This document shows positions 7,850 through 15,931 of a DNA stretch of 64,000 nucleotides, one piece after another (positions within the stretch are counted from its first letter, which is position 1; each line of letters opens with the position of its first letter). Where the stretch lies: positions 310,001-374,000 of the forward strand of contig OZ219783.1 of NCBI GenBank assembly GCA_964291305.2, given 5' to 3'. Position numbers and translations under genes: made by a program. Source of the stretch: VXNF01 sp964291305 (GTDB lineage Bacteria > Actinomycetota > Acidimicrobiia > Acidimicrobiales > CATQHL01). The notes under the pieces were generated by a model. It saw only the letters and a list, made by a program, of their open reading frames with translations, was not told the origin of the DNA and did not search any database.

Positions 7850-8488
7850 ATGGCAACGAAGGCGATCATTGGCGAGAAGGTGGGCATGACCCAGGTCTGG
7901 GACGACGGGGACCGCGTTGTCCCAGTGACGGTGCTCTCCGTCGAGCCGTGCCGGGTCGTGCAGCTTAAGACTCCCGAGGTGGATGGCTACTCGGCGTTAC
8001 AGGTCACCTGGGGTTACACCGACGCCGCCAAGCTGAACAGCCCCGAGCGGGGACATTTCGAGCGCTATGGCACCGACCCGGGCCGGGCTCTAGTGGAACT
8101 TCGCCTAGACGACGTGAGCAGCTACTCCGTCGGCCAGGAGATCGCCGTAGACATCCTTGCCGACGGCGAGTTGGTGGATGTCACCGCCGTCAGCAAGGGC
8201 AAGGGGTTCGCCGGGGTAATGAAGCGCCACGGTTTTAGCGGCCAGAAGGCCAGCCACGGGGCCCACAAGATTCATCGAGCGCCAGGAGCGGTCGGCCAGT
8301 GCGCCACGCCGTCGCGTATTTTCAAGGGCCGCAAGATGCCCGGACACCACGGGTCACGCAGAACCACCACGCTGAACTTGCAGGTGGTCAAAGCCGATGC
8401 TGAACGCAACCTGCTGCTGGTTAAGGGCTCGGTGCCCGGTCCCCGGGGCGGGCATGTCGTTATCCGCGACGCGGTCAAGGGGTCTTAG
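7850..8488 (+). CDS. rplC: 50S ribosomal protein L3
   Basis: 212 residues, normal length. L3 signatures are 'IGEKVGMTQVW' near the N-terminus, 'SKGKGFAGVMKRHGF' and 'GRKMPGHHG', with the long loop that reaches the peptidyl transferase centre. It is the first gene of the cluster; rpsJ, which usually precedes it, is absent. The nearest purine stretch, GGAG, is about 14 bases before the ATG, so the ribosome-binding site is weak or unusually distant. Confidence 0.97.
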   Translation: MATKAIIGEKVGMTQVWDDGDRVVPVTVLSVEPCRVVQLKTPEVDGYSALQVTWGYTDAAKLNSPERGHFERYGTDPGRALVELRLDDVSSYSVGQEIAVDILADGELVDVTAVSKGKGFAGVMKRHGFSGQKASHGAHKIHRAPGAVGQCATPSRIFKGRKMPGHHGSRRTTTLNLQVVKADAERNLLLVKGSVPGPRGGHVVIRDAVKGS

Positions 8489-8492
8489 TCCC

Positions 8493-9110
8493 ATGGTCTC
8501 CTTTCCCGTCCACGATGTCAGCGGTGTTGAGACCGGCACGGTTGAACTCAATCCCGACATCTTCGGCATCGATCCCAACGTGGCGGTGATGCACCAGGTT
8601 GTGACCGGCCAGCTGGCGGCCCGGCGCAGTGGCACGCACAAGACCAAGACTCGTTCGGAGGTGCAGGGTGGCTCCTCCAAGCCGTGGCGCCAGAAGGGCA
8701 CTGGGCGCTCTCGCCATGGCTCTATTCGGTCCCCCCTATGGCGGGGCGGAGGTATAGCCCACGGACCTCAGCCCCGTAGTTACGCCCAATCGACTCCCAA
8801 GAAGATGAAACGACTGGCACTGCGTTCAGCGCTCTCGGACCGAGCTGCGGACGGGAAGATAATCGTCGTGGAAGACTGGAACTTCGACGTTCCCTCCACG
8901 AAATCTGCGTTGGGGAAGCTGGCGACGCTCGGCGCTGATGGGCGGGTCCTGGTGGTGCTGGACCGCAGCGATGTGGTAGCCCAAAAGAGCTTCCGCAACC
9001 TGCCACGGGTGAACATCCTGGCGGCCGACCAGCTGAATACCTACGACGTGCTGGTCAGCGACGTGGTCGTCTTCACCAGCGCCGCGTTAGCGGAGGTGAA
9101 GCAGCCGTGA
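8493..9110 (+). CDS. rplD: 50S ribosomal protein L4
   Basis: 205 residues from the ATG at 8493, preceded by AAGGGG; this start gives the normal L4 N-terminus. The exit-tunnel loop is visible in 'GGSSKPWRQKGTGRSRHGS'. It begins 4 bases after rplC and ends overlapping rplW (GTGA). In other bacteria L4 is also the autogenous regulator of the S10 operon; a leader hairpin at 7765-7789 could be its target here, but this is untested. Confidence 0.97.
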   Translation: MVSFPVHDVSGVETGTVELNPDIFGIDPNVAVMHQVVTGQLAARRSGTHKTKTRSEVQGGSSKPWRQKGTGRSRHGSIRSPLWRGGGIAHGPQPRSYAQSTPKKMKRLALRSALSDRAADGKIIVVEDWNFDVPSTKSALGKLATLGADGRVLVVLDRSDVVAQKSFRNLPRVNILAADQLNTYDVLVSDVVVFTSAALAEVKQP

Positions 9111-9397
9111 AGGACGCCCGTGACGTGATCCTAGCGCCGGTCGTCAGCGAGAAATCGTTCACGTTGCTAGAGCAAAACGTCTACACATTTAAAGTGCATC
9201 CCACTAGCAGCAAGCCCGAGATCGCCAAAGCCGTCGAAGAGATTTTCGACGTGCAGGTGCTGAAGGTGAACACCCTCCGTCGCAAGGGCAAGCGCATCCG
9301 CAACCGGCGCCGGCTTACCTACGGTCGCCGGCCCGACACCAAGCGGGCGATGGTCACCCTCGCAGAGGGCGACTCAATCGAACTGTTCGAGGTGTAA
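9107..9397 (+). CDS. rplW: 50S ribosomal protein L23
   Basis: 96 residues. Starts at GTG 9107, sharing GTGA with the rplD stop. The N-terminal 'ILAPVVSEKS' and the basic loop 'NTLRRKGKRIRNRR' are typical. L23 sits at the tunnel exit and forms the docking site for trigger factor and SRP. Confidence 0.96.
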   Translation: MKDARDVILAPVVSEKSFTLLEQNVYTFKVHPTSSKPEIAKAVEEIFDVQVLKVNTLRRKGKRIRNRRRLTYGRRPDTKRAMVTLAEGDSIELFEV

Positions 9398-9401
9398 CGC
9401 T

Positions 9402-10238
9402 ATGAGCATCCGGCGCCGTAAACCCTCCAGCCCAGGCCGTCGCTTCCAAACCGCGCACGATTTCTCGGAGATCACTCGCAGCACCCCGGAGAAGTCCCTG
9501 CTGGCGCCGCGCCCTTCTACCGGAGGCCGCAACAACGCCGGCCGCAAGACGGCGCGCCACCGCGGTGGCGGACACAAGCGCCGTTACCGGATTATCGATT
9601 TTCATCGTCAAAAGGACGGTGTACCGGCGAAGGTGGCGTCCATCGAGTACGACCCCAATCGCACCTGCCGCATCGCCCTGCTGCACTATTACGACGGGGC
9701 CAAGTCGTACATCTTGGCGCCCGAGGGCATCGCAGTTGGAGATGTGTTGGAGTCGGGCAAGAGCGTGGAAATTCGCTCGGGTAACGCTCTGCCGCTGCGC
9801 TATATCCCGGTGGGTACTGTCGTGCACAATGTGGAACTGAAGCCAGGCGCCGGCGGGCGTATGGGCCGAGCGGCCGGTAGTCGCATTCAACTAGTGGCCA
9901 AAGAGGGCAGTCATGCCACGTTGCGCTTGCCCAGCACCGAGATGCGACGCGTGCCTATTGACTGCCGGGCCACGGTCGGCTCGGTCGGTAACGCCGAACA
10001 CGAGCTAGTTCAAATCGGCAAGGCCGGGCGCAACCGCCATAAAGGGATACGTCCGCAGACCCGGGGAGTGGCCATGAACCCGGTGGACCATCCGCTCGGT
10101 GGTGGAGAGGGGAAGAGTTCGGGCGGCCGCCACCCGGTCTCGCCTTGGGGCAAGCCCGAGGGCCGTACGCGCAATCCCAAGAAACAGTCCTCGCAGATGA
10201 TCGTGCGTCGCAGGCGCACCCGCGGGCGCCGGCGCTAG
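9402..10238 (+). CDS. rplB: 50S ribosomal protein L2
   Basis: 278 residues, full length. The C-terminal 'RGVAMNPVDHPLGGGEG' contains the conserved histidine near the peptidyl transferase centre; 'GRNNAGRKTARHRGGGHKRRYR' lies near the N-terminus. It follows rplW by 4 bases and is followed after 10 bases by rpsS, whose start is preceded by AGGAGG. Confidence 0.97.
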   Translation: MSIRRRKPSSPGRRFQTAHDFSEITRSTPEKSLLAPRPSTGGRNNAGRKTARHRGGGHKRRYRIIDFHRQKDGVPAKVASIEYDPNRTCRIALLHYYDGAKSYILAPEGIAVGDVLESGKSVEIRSGNALPLRYIPVGTVVHNVELKPGAGGRMGRAAGSRIQLVAKEGSHATLRLPSTEMRRVPIDCRATVGSVGNAEHELVQIGKAGRNRHKGIRPQTRGVAMNPVDHPLGGGEGKSSGGRHPVSPWGKPEGRTRNPKKQSSQMIVRRRRTRGRRR

Positions 10239-10248
10239 GAGGCTCACG

Positions 10249-10527
10249 ATGCCCAGAAGCCTTAAGAAAGGTCCTTTCGTAGACCAGCATCTCCTCGCCA
10301 AGGTGGATGTCCTGAACGACTCCGGCGAGCGCCGAGTTATTCGCACCTGGTCACGCCGCTCCACGATCATCCCCGACATGGTCGGTCACACCATTGCCGT
10401 GCACGACGGGCGCAAGCATGTCCCCGTCTACATCACCGAGTCGATGGTGGGCCACAAGCTCGGAGAGTTTGCCCCTACTCGAACTTTCAGGTTCCACGCC
10501 GGGCAGGAGCGGGGAGTTAGGCGCTGA
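10249..10527 (+). CDS. rpsS: 30S ribosomal protein S19
   Basis: 92 residues, normal. Begins 'MPRSLKKGPFVDQHL' and carries 'TWSRRSTIIPDMVGHTIAVHDGRKHVPVYI', near-invariant in S19. It binds the 30S head with S13. The stop overlaps the rplV start (TGATG). Confidence 0.97.
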   Translation: MPRSLKKGPFVDQHLLAKVDVLNDSGERRVIRTWSRRSTIIPDMVGHTIAVHDGRKHVPVYITESMVGHKLGEFAPTRTFRFHAGQERGVRR

Positions 10528-11111
10528 TGGCTACCGCTGTGGCGGACCCCGCAGCCCGGTCTTCGGCGCGCTACGTGCGCAGCTCGGCCTCCAAGGCCCG
10601 GGCCGTGCTAGATCTCATTAGAGGTGAGTCCTGCGAGCGCGCCGATGAGATCCTGCAGTTCTCCGAGCGGCGGATCGCCCGCACAGTCGCTCGTTGTCTG
10701 GACTCGGCCATTGCTAATGCCGAGCACAACTCCGGTCTGGCCGCCGAGGAACTTTATGTAGCGGCCTGCTATGCGGACGAGGGGCCGACCCTGAAGCGTT
10801 GGCGGCCTCGAGCTCGGGGGCGGGCCACCCCGATTATGAAACGCACCTGCCACATCACGATCGTGTTGGCGCGCTACTCGCTAGCAGAGCGCGAGGTCAG
10901 AGCCGAGCGTGGCGTGGCGTCCAGCGCCGCAGCCGCCGAAGTACGCCGCCGCCGCGTGGCGGCTAGTCGGGCGACGGCCGAGGAGACTGTTGCCGAGGAG
11001 GACGTAATTGCCGAGGAGGGTGCAACTGTGGAACCGGACGCTAGCGGCAGCTCGGGTGCCACAGAGCAGGATGCCAGCCCACAGCCCGGCGAGGACGGCA
11101 AGGAGAGCTAA
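10527..11111 (+). CDS. rplV: 50S ribosomal protein L22 with long acidic tail
   Basis: 194 residues; L22 is usually 110-130. The conserved part (~12-117) is complete, including the exit-tunnel hairpin with 'RARGRATPIMKRTCHI'. Beyond ~118 a basic stretch (to ~150) is followed by a Glu/Ala/Ser/Asp-rich tail with no recognisable fold. The ATG overlaps the rpsS stop. The tail would project from the solvent side of the 50S subunit; its role is unknown. Confidence 0.95.
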   Translation: MATAVADPAARSSARYVRSSASKARAVLDLIRGESCERADEILQFSERRIARTVARCLDSAIANAEHNSGLAAEELYVAACYADEGPTLKRWRPRARGRATPIMKRTCHITIVLARYSLAEREVRAERGVASSAAAAEVRRRRVAASRATAEETVAEEDVIAEEGATVEPDASGSSGATEQDASPQPGEDGKES

Positions 11112-12040
11112 TGGGTCAGAAGGTCAATCCATACGGATTCCGTCTGGGAATCACGACCGACTGGAAGTCGCGCTGGTTTGCCACCCGTCAGGAATACCAA
11201 GACTTCGTAATCGAGGACTGGGTAATCCGTGATTACCTCATGCGTGAGTTGCCCCACGCCGCCATCAGCCGCATCGAAGTAGAGCGCACCAGGGATCGAC
11301 TCCGCATCGACGTGCACACTGCCCGCCCGGGAATCGTGATCGGGCGCAAGGGTTCGGAGGCCGATCGGCTACGTGGGGGCCTCGCCGACATCACGGGCAA
11401 CAAGCGTGTGCAGCTCAACGTCCAGGAGATTAAGCAGCCTGAGTTGGATGCCGCACTTATTGCCCAGGGCATAGCCGATCAACTGACGGGCCGCGTGGCC
11501 TTCCGGCGGGCCATGAAGCGCGCCGTGCAGAACGCCCAGAAAGCAGGTGCCCAAGGCATCAGGGTTCAGTGCTCGGGCCGGCTGGGCGGCTCGGAAATGG
11601 CCCGCACCGAGTGGTACCGCGAAGGTCGCGTGCCGCTGCACACCCTGCGGGCTGATATCGACTACGGCTTCCGGGAAGCGCACACAACCTATGGTCGTAT
11701 CGGGGTGAAGGTATGGACCTATAAGGGCGACATCTTGCCCTACCGCCTCGACACCGACGAGCGGATCAACCGCGAGGCAGCGATGGCGGTCGGAGAGACG
11801 GCCGGTCCCGCCCGCTCCCGCAAGGTGGTGTCCTCGGCAGCTCGCCGACGGAGTGCAACCTCCACGCCGTCAACCGGAACCGAAGAGCAGGAGTTCCCCA
11901 CCGAACTAGAAGAACTGCGCCCGCTGGTGGCTGAGGCCGACGCCGAGTTCGAGCGCCTCCTTGAGCAGGAGGAAGAGATCGAACGGGCCTCGCGGGAGCA
12001 GAATGAGACACCCCACTTCCGACCGGGGGATGCCGACTGA
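11111..12040 (+). CDS. rpsC: 30S ribosomal protein S3 with C-terminal extension
   Basis: 309 residues, against 210-275 in most bacteria. 'MGQKVNPYGFRLGI', a KH domain containing 'GIVIGRKGSE', and the C-terminal 'GRIGVKVWTYKGDILPYR' mark the core (to ~217). The remaining ~90 residues are Thr/Ser- then Glu-rich and probably disordered. Start overlaps the rplV stop (TAATG). S3 lines the mRNA entry tunnel of the 30S subunit. Confidence 0.96.
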   Translation: MGQKVNPYGFRLGITTDWKSRWFATRQEYQDFVIEDWVIRDYLMRELPHAAISRIEVERTRDRLRIDVHTARPGIVIGRKGSEADRLRGGLADITGNKRVQLNVQEIKQPELDAALIAQGIADQLTGRVAFRRAMKRAVQNAQKAGAQGIRVQCSGRLGGSEMARTEWYREGRVPLHTLRADIDYGFREAHTTYGRIGVKVWTYKGDILPYRLDTDERINREAAMAVGETAGPARSRKVVSSAARRRSATSTPSTGTEEQEFPTELEELRPLVAEADAEFERLLEQEEEIERASREQNETPHFRPGDAD

Positions 12041-12041
12041 C

Positions 12042-12458
12042 ATGTTGATGCCAAAGAAAGTCCGACATCGCAAGCACCACCGCGGCCGCACGAAAGGTGT
12101 TGCCAAAGGTGGAACCACCGTCAGCTTCGGCGATTACGGGATCCAGGCGTTAGAGCCTGGCTGGATTACCGCGCCGCAGATCGAAGCAGCCCGTGTGGCT
12201 ATGACCCGCCACGTCCGCCGCGGCGGCAAGGTGTGGATCAACGTATTCCCCGACAAGCCGGTCACCCAGAAGCCGGCGGAGACCAGGATGGGGTCGGGCA
12301 AAGGCAACCCCGAGCGCTGGGTGGCCGTAGTGCGACCGGGCCGGGTGCTGTTCGAACTCTCCTACTCCGATCCGATCGTGGCGCGAGAGGCCATCGAACG
12401 CGCCATACAGAAACTCCCCGTGCGGGCGCGGTTCGTGACCCGTAACCAGGCGGTGTAG
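12042..12458 (+). CDS. rplP: 50S ribosomal protein L16
   Basis: 138 residues from ATG 12042, one base after the rpsC stop. This start gives 'MLMPKKVRHRKHHRGR', the standard L16 N-terminus; an open frame continuing upstream into rpsC is not coding. 'KPAETRMGSGKGNPE' is present near the tRNA-contacting loop. L16 helps position A-site tRNA. Confidence 0.96.
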   Translation: MLMPKKVRHRKHHRGRTKGVAKGGTTVSFGDYGIQALEPGWITAPQIEAARVAMTRHVRRGGKVWINVFPDKPVTQKPAETRMGSGKGNPERWVAVVRPGRVLFELSYSDPIVAREAIERAIQKLPVRARFVTRNQAV

Positions 12459-12460
12459 TT

Positions 12461-12763
12461 ATGGCTCGCGGGGAGGCGCTGACAGACCTCAGCGATGTGG
12501 AACTCTTTGACCGGCTAGATCAGGCCAAGGATGAAGCCACTAATCTGCGTTTTCAGCACGTCACGGGACAACTCGACAACCCTAACCTGTTGGCTGAGTC
12601 CCGCAGACAGGTGGCGCGTCTGTTGACCGAACTCCGCGCCCGAGAGATTCACGCCGCCGAGTTGACAATGGAGCGCGAGGCTCTCGAGACCTCTGAGCCT
12701 GGGACAGTGGACGACAGCTCTGGCGCCAAGCCAGGGGTGTTTAAGAGGAGGCGCCGTCGCTGA
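12461..12763 (+). CDS. rpmC: 50S ribosomal protein L29, extended
   Basis: 100 residues, where 60-75 is usual. The helical hairpin with 'LRFQHVTGQLDNPNLLAESRRQVARLLTEL' is recognisable in residues ~5-65; the last ~35 residues are a Glu/Ser/Thr stretch ending in 'FKRRRRR'. Start is 3 bases after the rplP stop and its own stop overlaps rpsQ (TGATG). L29 lies beside L23 at the exit tunnel. Confidence 0.92.
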   Translation: MARGEALTDLSDVELFDRLDQAKDEATNLRFQHVTGQLDNPNLLAESRRQVARLLTELRAREIHAAELTMEREALETSEPGTVDDSSGAKPGVFKRRRRR

Positions 12764-13068
12764 TGACTGAACAAGTAACCACTACTCAACCGACGCCAGA
12801 GCCGGCTCCTAAAACGGAGCGAAGCCGTCGCAAGACCCGCGAGGGCGTGGTGGCGTCGGCCTCCATGGATCAAACCGCTGTCGTGGTAATCGTCGAGCAG
12901 GTTCGACACGCTCGCTACAACAAGACTGTTCGGCGCCACAAGCGGCTTTACGTCCACGATCAGAACAACGAGTTGTGCGTTGGGGACCGTGTCCGAGTCA
13001 CCGAGACCCGCCCGCTGTCCAAGCTGAAGCGTTGGCGCCTTGTGCAGATCCTCGAACGGGCGCGCTGA
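12763..13068 (+). CDS. rpsQ: 30S ribosomal protein S17
   Basis: 101 residues. A ~20-residue Thr/Pro/Gln-rich leader precedes the conserved OB-fold: 'REGVVASASMDQTAVVVIVEQ', 'KTVRRHKRLYVHD' and 'VGDRVRVTETRPLSKLKRWRLV'. The ATG at 12763 overlaps the rpmC stop. No nearer in-frame ATG lies before the core, so the extension looks genuine. Confidence 0.95.
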   Translation: MTEQVTTTQPTPEPAPKTERSRRKTREGVVASASMDQTAVVVIVEQVRHARYNKTVRRHKRLYVHDQNNELCVGDRVRVTETRPLSKLKRWRLVQILERAR

Positions 13069-13080
13069 GAGGGGGCAGAC

Positions 13081-13449
13081 GTGATTCAGCAGGAGACACG
13101 CCTTCGGGTGGCGGATAACTCTGGCGCCCGAGAGGTCCTCTGCATCAAGGTGCTCGGTGGTTCCCGACGTCGCTACGCCTCAATCGGCGACGTATTTGTG
13201 GCAACGGTCAAAGACGCCATTCCCGGTGCCAAGGTGCGTAGGGGTGACGTGGTGCGCTGCGTTGTGGTTCGCACGCGTAAAGAGAAACGGCGACCCGACG
13301 GCAGCTACATCCGGTTTGACGAGAACGCCGCAGTCGTGCTCGACGAGAACAATCAACCCCGGGGGACGCGCATCTTTGGTCCAGTTGGGCGGGAGCTACG
13401 AGATAAGCGATTCATGCGGATCGTGTCGCTGGCGCCGGAGGTGCTGTGA
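13081..13449 (+). CDS. rplN: 50S ribosomal protein L14
   Basis: 122 residues. GTG start at 13081 behind GAGGGGG. 'MIQQETRLRVADNSGAREVLCIKVLGG' and the C-terminal 'RFMRIVSLAPEVL' are standard. L14 forms the bridge with 16S rRNA and the RsfS docking site. It overlaps rplX by one base. Confidence 0.97.
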   Translation: MIQQETRLRVADNSGAREVLCIKVLGGSRRRYASIGDVFVATVKDAIPGAKVRRGDVVRCVVVRTRKEKRRPDGSYIRFDENAAVVLDENNQPRGTRIFGPVGRELRDKRFMRIVSLAPEVL

Positions 13450-13766
13450 TGGCCAAGATCCGCAAGGGTGATCGCGTGGTTGTGCTGTCGGGCAAGGACC
13501 GCGGCAAGCAGGGGGTGGTCTCGGCCGTGTTCCCAGCTAAGGGTACCCTCTTGGTGGACGGCGTGAACGTTGTTCGCAAGCACCGCAAGCCCAACCAGGC
13601 TGGGGTCATGCAGGGTGGCATCATCGACAAGGACATGCCGATCCCCATTTCTCGGGTGGCGATCATTAGTCCCGAGGACGGCAAGCCCACCCGAGTGGGC
13701 TACCGGATGACCCCCGACGGCGAAAAGGTGCGAATCTGTCGCCGCACCGGGGCCGACCTCCCGTGA
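13449..13766 (+). CDS. rplX: 50S ribosomal protein L24
   Basis: 105 residues from the ATG at 13449 (TGATG with the rplN stop); a GTG immediately before it is in frame but less likely. The KOW motif 'IRKGDRVVVLSGKDRGKQG' starts at residue ~4. L24 is an early assembly initiator of the 50S subunit. Its 3' end overlaps the rplE start by 4 bases. Confidence 0.96.
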   Translation: MAKIRKGDRVVVLSGKDRGKQGVVSAVFPAKGTLLVDGVNVVRKHRKPNQAGVMQGGIIDKDMPIPISRVAIISPEDGKPTRVGYRMTPDGEKVRICRRTGADLP

Positions 13767-14332
13767 GTGCCAATGCGGCCACTGTGCCGCGGCTCAAGCA
13801 GCTATACCGCGACGAGTTGCGTGGTCGGCTCCAGGAGTCGCTGGGGCTCGGCAACGTGATGCAGGTTCCCCGGCTGGAGAAGATTGTGCTGAACATGGGT
13901 GTCGGCGAGGCTTCTCGCCAGGCGCGCCTGCTTGAGGGGGCTATTGCCGACATGACGGTCATTTCCGGGCAGCGGCCGGTGACCACTCGGGCGAAGAGTT
14001 CTATCGCTGGCTTCCGGCTGCGCGAGGGGAACGCGGTGGGGGTGAAGGTGACGCTGCGGGGCGATCGGATGTGGGAGTTCTTCGACCGGCTAATCAATTT
14101 GGCGATTCCCCGTATCCGCGACTTCCGCGGCCTTTCTGCTAGCTCCTTCGACGGCAATGGGAACTACTCCTTGGGCGTCTCAGAGCAGCTGATCTTCCCC
14201 GAGATTGATTACGACAAGATCGACACCATCCGTGGCATGGACATCACCTTGGTAACTACGGCCGCTGATGATGAGTCGGCGCGGGCTTTGCTGGAGGCGT
14301 TCGGCTTCCCGCTCCGCCGAGACGGGGCATGA
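13763..14332 (+). CDS. rplE: 50S ribosomal protein L5
   Basis: 189 residues with GTG start overlapping rplX. Signatures: 'VPRLEKIVLNMGVGEA', 'SGQRPVTTRAKSSIAGFRLREG' and 'RGMDITLVTTA'. It binds 5S rRNA in the central protuberance. A 54-base gap to rpsN follows, the longest spacing in this part of the operon. Confidence 0.97.
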   Translation: MSANAATVPRLKQLYRDELRGRLQESLGLGNVMQVPRLEKIVLNMGVGEASRQARLLEGAIADMTVISGQRPVTTRAKSSIAGFRLREGNAVGVKVTLRGDRMWEFFDRLINLAIPRIRDFRGLSASSFDGNGNYSLGVSEQLIFPEIDYDKIDTIRGMDITLVTTAADDESARALLEAFGFPLRRDGA

Positions 14333-14386
14333 ACCATCCGGCTGCGACCTGGCAGATTCGACACACGATTTGGCGAGAGTGACGAA

Positions 14387-14572
14387 ATGGCTAAGAAAGC
14401 ACTAGTAAACAAGCAGGCCCGTACCCCGAAGTTCCGGGTGCGAGCGTATACCCGCTGTCGGCGTTGTGGCCGGCCGCGTTCGGTCTACAGGCGGTTCGGT
14501 CTGTGCCGTGTCTGCTTGCGTGAACTCGCCCATGCCGGGGAGATCCCCGGTCTCACGAAGGCAAGCTGGTAG
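14387..14572 (+). CDS. rpsN: 30S ribosomal protein S14, zinc type
   Basis: 61 residues, the short zinc-binding (type Z) form, with CxxC pairs in 'CRRCGRPR' and 'CRVCLRELAHAGEIPGLTKASW' (C24/C27 and C40/C43). Many actinobacteria carry a second, zinc-free S14 elsewhere for zinc limitation; none is in this window. Confidence 0.97.
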   Translation: MAKKALVNKQARTPKFRVRAYTRCRRCGRPRSVYRRFGLCRVCLRELAHAGEIPGLTKASW

Positions 14573-14587
14573 GGGGTTGTAGCCGAC

Positions 14588-14989
14588 ATGACCATGACCG
14601 ATCCCATCGCCGACATGCTGACTCGGATTCGCAACGCCAACGTGGCCATGCACGAGGAGGTGCGTATGCCGTCCTCGAAACTCAAGGAGGCCTTGGCCGA
14701 GGTGCTGCGACGCGAGGGATATATCGGCGGCTACGAGGTGATGGAGGATGGCGGCTCGGGGCGCACTTTGACCATCGACATGAAATACTCGCCCGACCGT
14801 GAGCGGGTTATCAGCGGCCTGCGGCGGATATCAAAGGCTGGTCTGCGGGTTTATACCAAGGCCGACGGGGTGCCGCGGGTGCAGGGAGGTCTAGGTATGG
14901 CGGTGCTGTCGACCAGCAAGGGCCTCATGACCGACCAGGAAGCTCGCCGTCGCCGTCTCGGCGGAGAGATCCTCTGTTTCGTCTGGTAG
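14588..14989 (+). CDS. rpsH: 30S ribosomal protein S8
   Basis: 133 residues. 'MTDPIADMLTRIRNAN' after a two-residue addition, 'RRISKAGLRVY', and a C-terminal 'STSKGLMTDQEARRRRLGGEILCFVW' are typical. S8 binds helix 21 of 16S rRNA and in E. coli represses the spc operon by binding near the L5 start; no clear mimic was identified here. Confidence 0.97.
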   Translation: MTMTDPIADMLTRIRNANVAMHEEVRMPSSKLKEALAEVLRREGYIGGYEVMEDGGSGRTLTIDMKYSPDRERVISGLRRISKAGLRVYTKADGVPRVQGGLGMAVLSTSKGLMTDQEARRRRLGGEILCFVW

Positions 14990-14996
14990 GTGTGCC

Positions 14997-15536
14997 GTGT
15001 CTCGTGTAGGTAAGTCGCCCATTCCGCTGCCGGTAGGCGTTTCCGTGGCCGTTGCGGGTGACGAGGTCACCGTGTCGGGCCCCAAGGGCTCGTTGCAGCA
15101 TCACCTGCCCGAGGTGATAACCGTTCGCCAGGACGGCGATGTGCTGCTAGTGGCCCGCGCCGATGACGAGCGCGCCTCGCGGGCGTTGCACGGCTTGACC
15201 CGGGCACTTCTCAACAACATGGTTATCGGCGTCCACGAGGGCTACCACAAGGACCTAGAGATCGTGGGAGTTGGCTACCGGGCCACTGCTAAAGGACCAG
15301 CCAGCCTGGAGTTACAACTGGGATTCAGCCACCCGGTGTCGGTGGAGGCACCCGAGGGGATCACCTTCGAGCTGCCGTCACAGACTGCCATCAGGGTGCG
15401 TGGAATCGACAAGCAGGCCGTCGGTGAGGTGGCTGCTCAGATCCGGGCGCTGCGCAAGCCTGAACCGTACAAAGGCAAGGGAATCCGCTACGCCGGTGAG
15501 TACGTTCGCCGTAAGGCGGGCAAAGCCGCTAAGTAA
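14997..15536 (+). CDS. rplF: 50S ribosomal protein L6
   Basis: 179 residues. GTG start at 14997 gives 'MSRVGKSPIPLPVGV'. The second repeat domain ends with 'EPYKGKGIRYAGEYVRRKAGKAAK'. L6 sits near the sarcin-ricin loop and the factor-binding region. Confidence 0.97.
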   Translation: MSRVGKSPIPLPVGVSVAVAGDEVTVSGPKGSLQHHLPEVITVRQDGDVLLVARADDERASRALHGLTRALLNNMVIGVHEGYHKDLEIVGVGYRATAKGPASLELQLGFSHPVSVEAPEGITFELPSQTAIRVRGIDKQAVGEVAAQIRALRKPEPYKGKGIRYAGEYVRRKAGKAAK

Positions 15537-15565
15537 CTCTGGCGCCGAAGCAGGGAGCAAACCTA

Positions 15566-15931
15566 ATGACAAATATCTCAGCGGAGCGGCGCCGGGGCCG
15601 GATGCGGCGCCACCGGAGGGTACGCAAGAAGATCGTAGGTACGGCCGAACGGCCTCGCCTGGCTGTATACCGCTCCAATCGCCACGTGGCGGCGCAGATC
15701 ATCGACGACACCGCCGGCCACACCCTGGTTGCTGCTTCCACGTTGGAGTCCGAGCTGCGCAGCAGCGAGGCCACAGGCATTAGTGCCGCCACCGTGGTGG
15801 GCCGTCTGGTCGCCGAACGTGCGGCAGATGCCGGTATTGCCGAGGTGGTCTTCGACCGTGGCGGCTACCGCTACCACGGGCGTGTGGCGGCGGTAGCTGA
15901 CGCCGCCCGCGAAGCTGGGATGAAGCTCTGA
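15566..15931 (+). CDS. rplR: 50S ribosomal protein L18
   Basis: 121 residues. 'RPRLAVYRSNRHVAAQIIDD' and 'FDRGGYRYHGRVAAVADAAREAGMKL' are diagnostic. It binds 5S rRNA with L5. The preceding 29-base gap contains the weak site AGGGAGC. The stop overlaps rpsE (TGATGG). Confidence 0.97.
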   Translation: MTNISAERRRGRMRRHRRVRKKIVGTAERPRLAVYRSNRHVAAQIIDDTAGHTLVAASTLESELRSSEATGISAATVVGRLVAERAADAGIAEVVFDRGGYRYHGRVAAVADAAREAGMKL

